From: Sphingomonas sp. AR_OL41
Lineage (GTDB): Bacteria; Pseudomonadota; Alphaproteobacteria; Sphingomonadales; Sphingomonadaceae
Length of the DNA stretch: 64,000 bases
Direction: 5' to 3'
Assembly (NCBI RefSeq): GCF_029911635.1
Contig: NZ_JARYTI010000002.1
Location: forward strand, 124,001 to 188,000
The notes beneath the pieces were generated by a model. It searched no databases. It saw only the letters and a list, made by a program, of their open reading frames with translations, and was not told the DNA's origin. Below, piece after piece: positions 1 to 8,822 of the stretch (position 1 is its first letter; the number at the start of each line of letters is the position of its first letter). The position numbers and the translations under genes were made by a program.

Positions 1-39
1 GGCCGGATAGTGGCGAATTTCTTCGCAAACCTTTCGGAT

Positions 40-106
40 CTCCTGCGAACGCAGGAGCCCAGTGTTTCTCAGCGGCAGCGCTCCTGGCTCCTGCTTTCGC
101 AGGAGC
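40..106. repeat. paired REP-like hairpins (REPIN-like)
   Basis: Two short perfect inverted repeats lie 29 bases apart. The first has arms CTCCTGCG and CGCAGGAG (40-47 and 50-57, loop AA). The second has arms GCTCCTGC and GCAGGAGC (87-94 and 99-106, 4-base loop). The second read on the minus strand is nearly the first (CTCCTGCGAA-CGCAGGAGCC against CTCCTGCGAA-AGCAGGAGCC), so the two units form an inverted pair. That arrangement is typical of dispersed REP doublets. The pair sits just past the stop codon of the peroxidase gene and may also end its transcript. Confidence 0.6.
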
Positions 107-119
107 ACGAGGGCTGGCG

Positions 120-599
120 CTACAGCAGCGCCTCGATATCCGCCTTGATCTCTTCAGGCTTGGTCGTCGGCGCGTACCGCTTGACCGTTTTGCCGCTGCG
201 ATCGACGAGGAACTTGGTGAAGTTCCATTTGATCGACTTGGAACCCATCAGCCCCGGCGCCTCGCTCTTGAGTTGCTCGAACAGCGGATCGGCGTCGGTG
301 CCGTTGACGTCGATCTTGGCGAACATCGGGAAGGTCACGTCATAGGTCAGCGAGCAGAAATTGGCGATCTCGGCGGCATCGCCCGGCTCCTGCCCGCCAA
401 ACTGGTTGCACGGAAACCCCAGCACCTCGAAATCGCGCCCGGCCAGCTCGCGGTGCAGTGCTTCGAGCCCGGCATATTGCGGGGTGAAGCCGCATTTCGA
501 GGCGGTGTTGACGATCAACAGCACCTTGCCGGCATAGGCCGACAGGTCGACGGTCGAGCCATCGGCCGCCTTGACGCTCATCTCGGTGATCGCGGTCAT
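120..599 (-). CDS. glutathione peroxidase family protein (thiol peroxidase)
   Basis: A 159-residue protein of the GPx family, which reduces hydrogen peroxide and organic peroxides with thiols. The catalytic residues are visible: peroxidatic Cys36 in NTASKCGFT (a cysteine, not selenocysteine), Gln70 in FGGQEP and Trp125 in KWNF. A second cysteine at position 64 (FPCNQ) and Cys82 are available as resolving residues, so the bacterial enzyme probably uses thioredoxin. There is no signal peptide, so it is cytoplasmic. The start overlaps the stop of the acetyltransferase gene by four bases (ATGA), making it the last gene of the lolC-lolD operon. Length is normal for the family. Confidence 0.93.
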   Translation of the reverse strand: MTAITEMSVKAADGSTVDLSAYAGKVLLIVNTASKCGFTPQYAGLEALHRELAGRDFEVLGFPCNQFGGQEPGDAAEIANFCSLTYDVTFPMFAKIDVNGTDADPLFEQLKSEAPGLMGSKSIKWNFTKFLVDRSGKTVKRYAPTTKPEEIKADIEALL

Positions 600-1201
600 G
601 CTTTGCTCTCCTCATGGCGCGACAGCAGGAAACGCAGATTCTGCCGTACGCCGGGCCATTCATCGGCGATGATCGAATAGACGACAAGATCGCGCACGCG
701 ACCATCCGGCATGATGCCATGCTTGCGCAGCACCCCGTCGCGCTTGGCGCCGAGCCGTTCGATCGCCGCTTGCGAGCGCTTGTTGAACCAGTCGGTGCGG
801 ATCTGCACCACATTGCAGCCCATCACCTCGAAGGCATGGCGGAGCAGCAGCAGCTTGGCCTCGGTGTTGACGCCGGTCCGTTGCACCGACTTTGCGTAGA
901 ACGTCCCGCCGATTTCCAGCCGCTTGCTGGCCTCGTTCATCCGCATGTAGCGGGTGAGCCCGACCACTCTGCCGTCCGGGGTCTCGACCGCGAACGGCAT
1001 GGCGCGTCCGAAATCGCGTTCCTTGAAGATCGTTGCCATCGCCGCATCGGGATCGACGAAGCTGGAAACATTGGTGAAGAACAAAGCCGTCAAGTCGCCA
1101 TCGCCCGCGGCCGCGACGATCGCGTCGCGGTCCTCGACGCGCAGCGGCCGCAACGTGACATAGTCGCCGCGCAGCGTCGGCGCGTCACGCCAGGCGGTCA
1201 C
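596..1201 (-). CDS. GNAT family N-acetyltransferase (RimJ/RimL-like)
   Basis: A 201-residue single-domain GNAT protein. It has the RimJ/RimL layout: an early strand [12 protein letters not shown], a central segment [17 protein letters not shown], and the late helix [21 protein letters not shown] that in this family contributes to acetyl-CoA binding. The acceptor is unknown; relatives acetylate protein N-termini or amino-acid amino groups. It overlaps lolD and the peroxidase gene by four bases on either side, so all are translated from one message. The link with lipoprotein export is positional only. Confidence 0.88.
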   Translation of the reverse strand: MTAWRDAPTLRGDYVTLRPLRVEDRDAIVAAAGDGDLTALFFTNVSSFVDPDAAMATIFKERDFGRAMPFAVETPDGRVVGLTRYMRMNEASKRLEIGGTFYAKSVQRTGVNTEAKLLLLRHAFEVMGCNVVQIRTDWFNKRSQAAIERLGAKRDGVLRKHGIMPDGRVRDLVVYSIIADEWPGVRQNLRFLLSRHEESKA

Positions 1202-1872
1202 ACCAACCGTCCTTCGGCCAACCTCACGACGCGGTCCATCTTGCTCGCCATGCGCTCGTTATGCGTCGCAATCAGCGCCGCCGAGCCCTCGCCGCGCACC
1301 AGCCGCAGAAACTCGGCCAGCACGACATCGGCGGTCGATTCGTCGAGATTGCCGGTCGGTTCGTCGGCCAGCACCAGCGCCGGCTTGTTGGCCAGCGCCC
1401 GCGCCACCGCGACGCGCTGCTGCTCGCCGCCCGACAGCTGGCTCGGCCGATGCGTCAGGCGGTGGCCGAGCCCCAGCGCGGTCAGTAGCGCGGTCGCCCG
1501 CTCATCGGCTTCGGCGCGCGTACGGTCGCGGATCAACTGCGGCAGCACGACATTCTCGGTCGCGTTGAAATCGGGCAGCAGGTGATGGAACTGGTAAACG
1601 AAGCCGAGATAATCGCGCCGCAACACGGTCCGTGCATGCGCGTCGGCGCGCGACGCCTCCTGCCCCGCAATCCGGATCGAGCCCTGGAAACCGCCTTCGA
1701 GCAGACCGACTGCCTGCAACATCGTCGATTTGCCCGAGCCGGAAGGGCCGAGCAGCGCGACGATCTCGCCCTGCCCCACCGTCAGATCGACGCCGCGCAG
1801 CACTTCGATCGTCACGTCGCCCTGCTGGAAGCTGCGCGTCAGGCCCGTAACCTCGAGGATCGGACTATTCAT
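1198..1872 (-). CDS. lolD: lipoprotein-releasing ABC transporter, ATP-binding subunit LolD
   Basis: A 224-residue ABC ATPase that powers release of outer-membrane lipoproteins from the inner membrane to the carrier LolA. Walker A is GPSGSGKST (residues 42-50), followed by the Q-loop region [16 protein letters not shown], the signature LSGGEQQR, Walker [13 protein letters not shown], and a switch histidine in ATHNERMA. These are the MacB/LolD-type features. The start lies inside the end of the permease gene (8-base overlap), giving a lolC-lolD pair. MacB-like systems share the fold, but there is no MacA-type partner here. Confidence 0.93.
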   Translation of the reverse strand: MNSPILEVTGLTRSFQQGDVTIEVLRGVDLTVGQGEIVALLGPSGSGKSTMLQAVGLLEGGFQGSIRIAGQEASRADAHARTVLRRDYLGFVYQFHHLLPDFNATENVVLPQLIRDRTRAEADERATALLTALGLGHRLTHRPSQLSGGEQQRVAVARALANKPALVLADEPTGNLDESTADVVLAEFLRLVRGEGSAALIATHNERMASKMDRVVRLAEGRLV

Positions 1873-3115
1873 AACGCAGCACCTGCACCGGATCGGTACT
1901 CGCCGCTCGGAAGGCGGGATAGAGCGTGGCGAGAAAGCTGAACAGCAAAGCCATCACGGCGATCGTCGTCACCTCGACCGGGCTGCTGCGCGACGGCAAT
2001 TCGCTGAGGAAACGGATCGTCGGATCCCAGAGATTCTGTCCCGTCAGCCGTTGCACGCCGTCGACGATCGGCTGGCGAAAGGTCAGCAACACATAGGCGA
2101 GTAACAGCCCGGCGAGCGTCCCCAGCGCGCCGATCGTCGTACCCACCGTGATGAAGATCCGCATCAGCCCGCCGCGCGACGCGCCCATCGTGCGCAGGAT
2201 GGCGATGTCGCGCGTCTTGGCGCGCACCAGCATGATCAGCGACGACAGGATGTTGAACACCGCGACGAGGATGATGAACGACAGCACGGTGAACATCACC
2301 ACACGCTCGACCCCCAGCGCCTCGAACAATTGCGCGTTCATCTGCCGCCAGTCGGTGGTCACCGCCTGGCCCGCGACCTTGTCGTTCAGCGGCTGGAGAA
2401 TCGCTTGCACCCGGTCGGCGTCGACGGTGTTGATCTCGATCATCCCGACCGAATCGCCCATCAGCAACAGCGTCTGCGCATCCTCCATCGGCATGAAGAT
2501 GTACGATTTGTCATAATCGTAGAGCCCGATCTCGAAGATCGCGCCGACCTTGAACGACACGATCCGCGGCACCGTGCCGAACGGCGTTGTCTGCCCCTGC
2601 GGGCTGATCAGCGAGATCTCGCTGCCGACCGTCGCGCCAAGCTCCTCGGCAAGGTGCGAGCCGATCGCGATCTGGTTGCTCCCGGCCGTCACGTTCGACA
2701 GTGAGCCGAGCACGATCTTCTTGCCCAGCGTCGCGTTGCTGCGCAGATCCTGCACGCGCATCCCGCGCAGCAGCACCGCCTCGACCCGGCCGTTATAGCT
2801 CGTCATCAACGGCTGCTCGATCATCGGGGTGGCGCTCGTCACGCCAGGCGTCGCGTCCGCAATCTCGATCACGCGGCGCCAGTTCGGCAACGTTCCGCCG
2901 ACCCCCTGCACCACGGCATGGCCGTTCAATCCAACGATCTTGTCGAACAGCTCGGCGCGAAAGCCGTTCATCACGCTCATCACGACGACCAGCGCCGCGA
3001 CGCCGAGCATCACCGCCAGCCAGCTGATCACGCCGACCAGAAAGATGAACGCCTCGCCCTTGCCCGGCAGCAGGTAACGCCGCGCAATCATGGCTTCGTA
3101 GCGGGACAGGATCAT
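1865..3115 (-). CDS. lolC: lipoprotein-releasing ABC transporter permease (LolC/LolE family)
   Basis: A 416-residue inner-membrane permease with the LolC/E layout: an N-terminal membrane helix ([20 protein letters not shown]), a large periplasmic MacB-like core of about 200 residues, then three C-terminal helices ([55 protein letters not shown]). The motif MSVMNGFR after helix 1 is typical. I chose the ATG at 3115 (MILSRYEAM) because the 89 residues an upstream start would add look like non-coding translation. Only one permease gene is present, as is common in alphaproteobacteria, so it may act as a homodimer. First gene of the operon; no clear ribosome site was seen. Confidence 0.9.
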   Translation of the reverse strand: MILSRYEAMIARRYLLPGKGEAFIFLVGVISWLAVMLGVAALVVVMSVMNGFRAELFDKIVGLNGHAVVQGVGGTLPNWRRVIEIADATPGVTSATPMIEQPLMTSYNGRVEAVLLRGMRVQDLRSNATLGKKIVLGSLSNVTAGSNQIAIGSHLAEELGATVGSEISLISPQGQTTPFGTVPRIVSFKVGAIFEIGLYDYDKSYIFMPMEDAQTLLLMGDSVGMIEINTVDADRVQAILQPLNDKVAGQAVTTDWRQMNAQLFEALGVERVVMFTVLSFIILVAVFNILSSLIMLVRAKTRDIAILRTMGASRGGLMRIFITVGTTIGALGTLAGLLLAYVLLTFRQPIVDGVQRLTGQNLWDPTIRFLSELPSRSSPVEVTTIAVMALLFSFLATLYPAFRAASTDPVQVLRYE

Positions 3116-3532
3116 GCGGGCGCCGGCACCATGGCTTGAGGATGCCCGCGCTCTAGGCTCTGCGTGCAGCGCTGGCAACCGCATCGGCCTGTTGCGCAAT
3201 CGCCACAGCACCGCCGCAATCGGTTCACAACGGTCATATTCCCGGTGACAAATCCAACGTCCCTGCCTAGCAATCGAGCCGCTGAGACACAGGCAACGGC
3301 CGTGGTTCGGGGAAGGGTCGCAGCCCCGCTTCGCAAGAGGCGCGCGGGCGAGATCCCAAGGGGGCTGACGAGCGATCGTCACGCAGGCGCCCGGGCTGGA
3401 AACGGTCCGGGCGTTTGCCGTTTCAGGGGCGCCCGCGCCAGTCGCTCACGCGAAACCGTGAAGCCGTTTTTAGGCATCGAACCCGTCACGCGTTTAGATA
3501 TTCATGGCGGCAGGCTGGGGGTGAATTTCCGT
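3116..3532. other. intergenic region with no recognised gene
   Basis: About 420 bases between the lolC start and the end of a TonB receptor gene. Short open frames here have no recognisable product. A 7-bp inverted repeat (CGCCCGG 3388-3394 and CCGGGCG 3407-3413, followed by TTTG on the plus strand) may be a weak plus-strand terminator, although no plus-strand gene precedes it. The lolC promoter must lie in the upper part, but I could not assign boxes. Confidence 0.4.
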
Positions 3533-3559
3533 GCCACCCCGGATCGCGCCCGGGGTGGC
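3533..3559 (-). terminator. hairpin after the TonB receptor gene
   Basis: A perfect 10-bp stem (GCCACCCCGG 3533-3542 and CCGGGGTGGC 3550-3559) with a 7-base loop lies 24 bases past the stop codon of the minus-strand receptor gene. No strong U-run follows, so it may act as an RNA 3' end or a weak intrinsic terminator. Confidence 0.5.
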
Positions 3560-3582
3560 GACACCAACGATCGTCCCGATGG

Positions 3583-6063
3583 TCAGAACTTTTTCGAGAT
3601 CGTCGCGCCGAAAGTCCTCGGATCGCCGGGCTGTCCGACGATCAGGCCGGTGCTGCCCGACTGCACCGACAGCAACTCGAAATAGTGATGGTCGAAGGCG
3701 TTGCGCATCCAGGCGAAGATGTTGAAGCTGCCCTGGCGATAGCCCAGTCGAAAGTTCGACAGGGAATAGCCATTGATCCAGGTATCGGCCGATGGGCTCG
3801 GGTTCGACGAGAAGCGCGTGCGATAGCTGCCGTCATAACCCAGATAGACCTCGCCCGCACCGACCGGCTTGTTGACCTCGCCGCCGAACGACAAAGCCCA
3901 TTTCGACACGCCGGGAAGCACCTGTCCGGAGATGTCGCACAAGGCAGGGCTGTTCCCACCTGCCGTACCGGCTGGACTTGCCGGGGTACCGGTGCCGCCA
4001 CCGGAAAGCTCAGGCGGGCACGGTGCATTGGTGAAACGGGTATAGGTCGCGTCGGTATAGGCGCCATTGAAATACAGGCTGAGCCGCTCGCTCGGCCGGA
4101 ACGAGCTGTCGAACTCCACGCCGCGCGCCCGGACCTGACCGGCATTGGCGAGATAACCGCGGATCACGTTAATCGCATTGTTGTTCACGGTCGCCTGGTA
4201 ATCGTTGATGACATCCCAATAGCCCGCCACGTTGACGGTCAGGCGACGATCCAGAAACTGCGTCTTGAGACCCAGTTCGAAATGGTTGACCTTTTCCGGC
4301 CGCACCGTCTGGGTCGTCAGGTCGACCGCCGTACTGGTCGAGTTCAGCGGGAGACCCGACAGGTTGATGCCGCCCGATTTGAAGCTGCGCGCATAGGTCG
4401 CATAACCGTGGATATCGGACGTGAAATCATAGGCGATCGTAATGTCGCCGGAAACGTTCCAGGCGCTGAACGCAGGGGTATAATGCTGCGGTGCCAGCGT
4501 ATTGATCTGGTTCTGGAAGGTCGCCTTTGCCGCGGCCGTGGGTTGTGCCGCCAGCAGCGCCGCCACATTGTCCGCCGTCGCCAAGAAATCGAACTGTGCG
4601 TTGTGGATGCTGACGACGGAGTCGTAATAGCCGGATTTCTTGTCGTAGTTCACGCGCAGGCCCGGCGAGATGCGCAGCCGGTCGGTGACCGACCAGCTCA
4701 ACTTGCCATAGAGGGCCGCGCTCTGATTGCTGAAGTTGATCGTGTTCGTGCTGGTCAGCCCGTTCAAGACCAACGGGTTGCAGGCATCGGCCGTGGGTGA
4801 GGCGCAACCGCTCGAACCGACGGCCACATTGCCGGGGTTGAGCAGCCACCGGCTGGCTGCGGCGCCCTGTACCTGCGATCCTTGGGTATTGATCTTCTGC
4901 GTGAAAAAGAATGCGCCGAAGGTGTAGTTGAGCTTGTTTTTGCCGTTCGAGGCGATCCGGAACTCCTGCGAATATTGATGTTGCTGCGACGGATTCTGCG
5001 ACACGGTCGTGATCGGCAGGCCGACAAAATCGCGATCGTTGGCCGGCTTCCAATCCCAGTAACGCCATGCCGACACCGAGGTAATCGTCGCAGGGCCGAT
5101 GTCCCAATTGCCGACAAGCGACGCGCCACCCATTTCCTGGCGCGAATTGATCGTCGCATCGAGGTCCGTCACGCGATCGAACGGGTTGCTGCTCGGTACG
5201 GTGTAGCCCAGCGCGGCGGCGAGCGCCGCATATTGGCGATTGGCCGGGCGCTGCGTGCTGCCGACACGCGCATAATATTGGACGCAGCATAGCGGGTTCT
5301 GGGCGTTGAAATCGCCGGTGAGGCGGAAATCCAGGTCAGCGCGCGGCTTCCACAACAACTGGCCGCGCACGCTGAGATTGTCGAGCTTGTGGAGGTTGCG
5401 CCCACCCGTGGCGTCGTAGATCGTGCCGCCGCGGCGCGTGAAAGACGTCGATAGTCTTGCCGCAAGCGTATCGGAAACGAGCGGCCCCGATACCGAGCCC
5501 TTGACCTGGTAATAGTCATCATTGCCGGCGCTGGCTTCTAACTGCGCCTCGGGGCTGAAGCTCGGCGCGCGCGTCGTGATATTCACGGCACCGGCGGTGG
5601 TGTTCTTGCCGTAAAGTGTGCCCTGCGGCCCGCGCAGCACTTCGATCCGCTCGACGTCGACGAAATCGAAGGTCGAGGCGCCGACACGGCCGACATACAC
5701 ACCATCGAGATAAAACCCGACCCCTTGCTCGATGCCGTCATTGGTGAGCCCGAACGGCGTGCCGAGCCCGCGAATGTTGATCGAGGAGTTACGCGGGTTG
5801 CTCGAATAGAATTGCAGCGATGGCTGCAACTGCTGCAGCCGGTTGACGTTGAAGGCGCCTGTTCTGCTCAGGTCATTCGCGCTGACCACCGAGAGCGCGA
5901 TCGGCACGTCCTGCGCCCGCTCCTGGCGACGTTGCGCCGTAACGACGATGTCGCCCGACGCCTGGGCGTCCTGCGCAGCACTCGAATCGGCAACCGGCGC
6001 GGGCTCCGCAGGCGCGGCCACAGGCGCAGCCGATGCCAGGAGCATGGCGATGGATGAAAGCAT
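3583..6063 (-). CDS. TonB-dependent outer-membrane receptor
   Basis: An 826-residue TonB-dependent receptor. It has a short hydrophobic N-terminus (MLSSIAMLLASAAPVAAPAEP) as signal peptide, a TonB-box/plug start at DIVVTAQRRQE, plug motifs VDVERIEVLRGPQGTLYGKNTTAGAVNI, a long barrel region, and a C-terminal aromatic end (ATISKKF). This class takes up siderophores, glycans or other large substrates using TonB energy. No cognate hydrolase or transporter is next to it, so the substrate cannot be read from context; it is a monocistronic unit between lolC and hsp20. Its promoter region holds a perfect 18-bp palindrome, suggesting dedicated repression. The family call is firm, the ligand unknown. 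Confidence 0.93.
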   Translation of the reverse strand: MLSSIAMLLASAAPVAAPAEPAPVADSSAAQDAQASGDIVVTAQRRQERAQDVPIALSVVSANDLSRTGAFNVNRLQQLQPSLQFYSSNPRNSSINIRGLGTPFGLTNDGIEQGVGFYLDGVYVGRVGASTFDFVDVERIEVLRGPQGTLYGKNTTAGAVNITTRAPSFSPEAQLEASAGNDDYYQVKGSVSGPLVSDTLAARLSTSFTRRGGTIYDATGGRNLHKLDNLSVRGQLLWKPRADLDFRLTGDFNAQNPLCCVQYYARVGSTQRPANRQYAALAAALGYTVPSSNPFDRVTDLDATINSRQEMGGASLVGNWDIGPATITSVSAWRYWDWKPANDRDFVGLPITTVSQNPSQQHQYSQEFRIASNGKNKLNYTFGAFFFTQKINTQGSQVQGAAASRWLLNPGNVAVGSSGCASPTADACNPLVLNGLTSTNTINFSNQSAALYGKLSWSVTDRLRISPGLRVNYDKKSGYYDSVVSIHNAQFDFLATADNVAALLAAQPTAAAKATFQNQINTLAPQHYTPAFSAWNVSGDITIAYDFTSDIHGYATYARSFKSGGINLSGLPLNSTSTAVDLTTQTVRPEKVNHFELGLKTQFLDRRLTVNVAGYWDVINDYQATVNNNAINVIRGYLANAGQVRARGVEFDSSFRPSERLSLYFNGAYTDATYTRFTNAPCPPELSGGGTGTPASPAGTAGGNSPALCDISGQVLPGVSKWALSFGGEVNKPVGAGEVYLGYDGSYRTRFSSNPSPSADTWINGYSLSNFRLGYRQGSFNIFAWMRNAFDHHYFELLSVQSGSTGLIVGQPGDPRTFGATISKKF

Positions 6064-6108
6064 GACGAACGTCCCCTTAGCGATTCGCCCTTAATGTCCC
6101 CTAATTTA

Positions 6109-6126
6109 CTAGGATTATAATCCTAG
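6109..6126. promoter_or_regulatory. 18-bp perfect palindrome, putative operator over a -10 box
   Basis: CTAGGATTATAATCCTAG is a perfect palindrome 45 bases upstream of the receptor start. Its centre contains TATAAT on both strands, so on the minus strand it could be the -10 element of the receptor promoter. An operator covering the -10 box would allow direct repression. The length and symmetry fit dimeric winged-helix or TetR-type regulators, but the regulator is unknown. Confidence 0.55.
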
Positions 6127-6177
6127 CGCTTCTTGGCCGACCACAAGCGCAGCTTTAGCCCCACGCTTTTCCGCCAT

Positions 6178-6212
6178 TTTCCCCCTTGAACCGGCGACGG
6201 AACGCACCAGAT
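6178..6212 (+). promoter_or_regulatory. RpoH (sigma-32)-type heat-shock promoter
   Basis: TTTCCCCCTTGAA (6178-6190) matches the extended alphaproteobacterial RpoH -35 pattern (TNTCNCCCTTGAA) at every fixed position. After 14 bases comes CACCAGAT (6205-6212), close to the -10 pattern CCCCATNT. It points to the hsp20 gene about 100 bases downstream, exactly where a heat-shock promoter is expected. Confidence 0.7.
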
Positions 6213-6292
6213 TTGCGGTGTTCGGCGCCTGACGGGCCGGACAGACAACGGTGTCGCACCCCTGGTGGATGCCGATTTTGACGACCAACTCG

Positions 6293-6304
6293 CTTCAATG
6301 GAGG
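6293..6304 (+). promoter_or_regulatory. possible Shine-Dalgarno-masking hairpin (RNA thermometer)
   Basis: In the hsp20 leader, CUUC (6293-6296) can pair with GAGG (6301-6304) of the ribosome-binding site GGAGG across the loop AAUG, with one G-U pair. Weak masking of the ribosome site just before an hsp20 start is the hallmark of ROSE-type thermometers. The stem is very short, so this is a suggestion only. Confidence 0.3.
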
Positions 6305-6311
6305 ATTTGAC

Positions 6312-6782
6312 ATGCGTCAGTTTGATTTGACCCCCTTCCGCCGCTCCGCGATCGGCTTCGACCGGCTGTTCGACATGCTCGAGACCAGCGCGCGCCAGTC
6401 GGCGGTGGACAATTATCCGCCCTTCAATCTCGAGCGTCTCGCCGAGGACCGCTACCGCATCACCATCGCGGTCGCCGGGTTCAGCCGTGACGAGATCGAG
6501 ATCACCGCACAGCAGAACCTGTTGCAGGTGCGCGGCAAGAAGGCGGAGCAGGCCGCGGACAACGCCGCCTTCCTGCACCTCGGCATCGCCACACGCAGCT
6601 TCGAACGCCGCTTTGAGCTGGCCGATTTCGTACGCGTCGACGATGCCCGGCTCAATGACGGTCTGCTGACCGTCGAACTGGTCCGCGAGGTGCCCGAGGC
6701 GATGAAGCCCAAGACCATAGCGATCAAGACCGGCGCGCCGCTGATCGCGGTCGATGACGGCGATAAGGCGCAAGCCGCCTGA
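6312..6782 (+). CDS. Hsp20 family small heat-shock protein
   Basis: A 156-residue small heat-shock protein of the IbpA/alpha-crystallin family. It is an ATP-independent holdase that binds unfolding proteins in the cytoplasm. The N-terminus (MRQFDLTPFRRSAIGFDRLFDML) and the core (YPPFNLERLAEDRYRITIAVAGF, then LQVRGKK and LHLGIATRSFERRFELADFV) are typical of the bacterial class A group. The conserved C-terminal I-x-I-type motif is not obvious beyond AIKTG. A good ribosome site (GGAGG) precedes the ATG. The gene stands alone between an RpoH-type promoter and a strong terminator, so it should be heat-induced. Confidence 0.93.
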   Translation: MRQFDLTPFRRSAIGFDRLFDMLETSARQSAVDNYPPFNLERLAEDRYRITIAVAGFSRDEIEITAQQNLLQVRGKKAEQAADNAAFLHLGIATRSFERRFELADFVRVDDARLNDGLLTVELVREVPEAMKPKTIAIKTGAPLIAVDDGDKAQAA

Positions 6783-6809
6783 GCCACGCCATCACGGCGG
6801 AATGAGATG

Positions 6810-6844
6810 GGGCGCCCGGAGCAATCCGGGCGCCCATTTTTTTT
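6810..6844 (+). terminator. intrinsic terminator of hsp20
   Basis: A perfect 11-bp GC-rich stem (GGGCGCCCGGA 6810-6820 and TCCGGGCGCCC 6825-6835, loop GCAA) is followed by ATTTTTTTTC. This is a textbook rho-independent terminator 28 bases after the hsp20 stop codon. Confidence 0.93.
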
Positions 6845-6854
6845 CTTCTTCAGA

Positions 6855-6875
6855 TCCTCCCCGTTCCGGGGAGGA
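6855..6875. repeat. short palindromic intergenic repeat
   Basis: TCCTCCCCG (6855-6863) and CGGGGAGGA (6867-6875) form a 9-bp perfect stem around TTC. Such CCTCCCCG/CGGGGAGG palindromes are, as far as I recall, common dispersed intergenic repeats in sphingomonads. It lies just beyond the hsp20 terminator and codes for nothing visible. Confidence 0.5.
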
Positions 6876-6984
6876 ATTTGAGCGTGCATGTCCGCCGTGA
6901 TTCAACAGCGCACAAATCTGAGCATGGTTCGCCGCATGCACGCGACCACCCTGCCCGCCCGCAACTGGCGATCGAGCCAACGGC

Positions 6985-7063
6985 AAAATCCCTGCCGCCC
7001 GAGCAAAAAATATTCGAAATTCCCTGCCAAATTCCCTGCCACACACCGCCGGCAGGGAAATTT
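6985..7063. repeat. cluster of AATTCCCTGCC repeats with an inverted copy
   Basis: The unit (A)AATTCCCTGCC occurs at 7017-7028 and 7029-7040, a shorter version (AAAATCCCTGCC) at 6985-6996, and an inverted copy GGCAGGGAAATTT at 7051-7063. The inverted copy can fold with either direct copy. The cluster lies in the 3' region of pyrG (minus strand) and resembles a dispersed intergenic repeat rather than a gene. The sequence between 6876 and 6984 shows nothing else. Confidence 0.5.
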
Positions 7064-7082
7064 CACAGTTGAGCGCGCGGGT

Positions 7083-8720
7083 TCAGACCAGCCGGCTCTG
7101 CCGCACCGCCGCGGCAATGAAGCTTGCGAACAATGGGTGCGGCTCGAACGGCTTCGATTTGAGTTCGGGGTGGAACTGCACGCCGACGAACCACGGATGA
7201 TCGGGGCGCTCGACGATTTCGGGCAGCATGCCGTCGGGCGACATGCCGGAGAAGACCAGCCCGCCCTTTTCCAGCGCGGCCTGATAGGCGGTGTTGACCT
7301 CGTAGCGATGGCGATGCCGCTCGGAAATGTGCGTGCCGCCATAGATCGACGACACGACGCTGTTGCCGTCGAGCGTCGCGTCATAGGCGCCGAGCCGCAT
7401 CGTCCCGCCCATGTCGCCGCCGGCCTCGCGCGTCTGGATACCGTCGGCGCTCATCCATTCGGTAATCATGCCGACCACGGGTTCCTCGGTCGGGCCGAAT
7501 TCGGTCGAACTGGCTTTGGCTATTCCCGCGAGATCGCGCGCGCCCTCGACGCACGCCATCTGCATGCCGAAGCAGATGCCGAAATAGGGGATGTCGCGTT
7601 CGCGCGCGAAGCGCACGCTGGCGATCTTGCCCTCGGCACCACGCTCGCCGAAGGCGCCGGGCACGAGGATCGCATGGCACGGCTCGAGCCGCGCCGCGAT
7701 CTGCGCATCATCGTCGCTCTCGAACAGCTCGGCGTCGATCCAGTCGATATTGACCTTCACGCGGTTGGCGATGCCGCCATGCACCAGCGCTTCGTTGAGC
7801 GACTTGTAGGCGTCCTGCAGCCCGACATATTTGCCGACGACGCCGACGGTGACCTCGCCTTCGGGATTGGTCAGTCGGTCGACGATCTCCACCCAGCGCG
7901 ACAGATCGGGCGCCAGGCCGGGCAGAATGCCGAACGCCTTGAGCACCTCGGCATCGAGACCCTCGCCATGATATTGCAGCGGCACGGCATAGATGCTCTT
8001 GGCGTCGAGCGCGGGGATCACCGCTTCCTTGGGCACATTGCAGAACAGCGCGATCTTGGCGCGCTCGCTCGCTGGCAGCGGCTGCTCGCAGCGGCACACC
8101 AGCACATCGGGTTGCACGCCGAGCGCGGCGAGTTCCCGCACCGAATGTTGCGTCGGCTTGGTCTTGAGTTCGCCCGCCGCCGAGATGTACGGTACCAATG
8201 TGACGTGGATGCTCACCGAATTGCCGCGGCCGAGATCGTTCCTGAGCTGGCGGATCGCCTCGATGAATGGCAGCGACTCGATGTCGCCGACCGTCCCGCC
8301 AATCTCGCACAGCACGAAATCGAGATCCTCGATTTCGGCCTGGGCGAATTCCTTGATCGCATCGGTGACGTGCGGAATGACCTGCACCGTCGCGCCGAGA
8401 TAGTCGCCGCGCCGCTCGCGCTGGATGATCTGCTGATAGATCCGGCCCGAGGTGATGTTGTCCGACTGACGCGACGCCACGCCGGTAAAGCGCTCATAAT
8501 GGCCGAGATCGAGGTCGGTCTCGGCGCCGTCGTCGGTCACATAGACCTCGCCATGCTGATAGGGCGACATCGTGCCGGGATCGACATTGAGATACGGATC
8601 GAACTTGCGGATGCGCACGCGATAGCCGCGTGCCTGCAGGAGAGCCGCGAGGCTCGCCGCCATGAGACCTTTACCCAGCGAGGAAACCACGCCGCCGGTA
8701 ATGAAAATAAACCGCGCCAT
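7083..8720 (-). CDS. pyrG: CTP synthase
   Basis: A 545-residue CTP synthase, which makes CTP from UTP, ATP and glutamine. The N-terminal amidoligase domain (residues 1 to about 267) has the P-loop [10 protein letters not shown] and the signature [20 protein letters not shown]. The C-terminal glutamine amidotransferase domain has the nucleophile in [10 protein letters not shown] and the His-Glu pair in QFHPELKSK. Full family length. It follows secG on the same strand with a 102-base gap, a pairing often seen in alphaproteobacteria. The start context [18 protein letters not shown] matches the family. Confidence 0.97.
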   Translation of the reverse strand: MARFIFITGGVVSSLGKGLMAASLAALLQARGYRVRIRKFDPYLNVDPGTMSPYQHGEVYVTDDGAETDLDLGHYERFTGVASRQSDNITSGRIYQQIIQRERRGDYLGATVQVIPHVTDAIKEFAQAEIEDLDFVLCEIGGTVGDIESLPFIEAIRQLRNDLGRGNSVSIHVTLVPYISAAGELKTKPTQHSVRELAALGVQPDVLVCRCEQPLPASERAKIALFCNVPKEAVIPALDAKSIYAVPLQYHGEGLDAEVLKAFGILPGLAPDLSRWVEIVDRLTNPEGEVTVGVVGKYVGLQDAYKSLNEALVHGGIANRVKVNIDWIDAELFESDDDAQIAARLEPCHAILVPGAFGERGAEGKIASVRFARERDIPYFGICFGMQMACVEGARDLAGIAKASSTEFGPTEEPVVGMITEWMSADGIQTREAGGDMGGTMRLGAYDATLDGNSVVSSIYGGTHISERHRHRYEVNTAYQAALEKGGLVFSGMSPDGMLPEIVERPDHPWFVGVQFHPELKSKPFEPHPLFASFIAAAVRQSRLV

Positions 8721-8822
8721 GGGAGGAAACGCCTAACGTGTGTTGGCGCCGCGCGGCAAGCGCGCGACTCCAATTATTTTATGGGAACGACGAAAGCGGC
8801 GCCGCGCGCCGTGCGTCACGAC

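Noticed and set aside
3112..3336. A 74-residue Cys-containing frame upstream of lolC
   Set aside because: The cysteines (CCGDC, CGCQRC) suggested a metal protein, but there is no ribosome site, it overlaps the lolC start, and the composition matches random translation.
3415..4800. A 461-codon plus-strand frame over the receptor gene end
   Set aside because: It is antisense to the TonB receptor barrel and has no ribosome site or recognisable domain.
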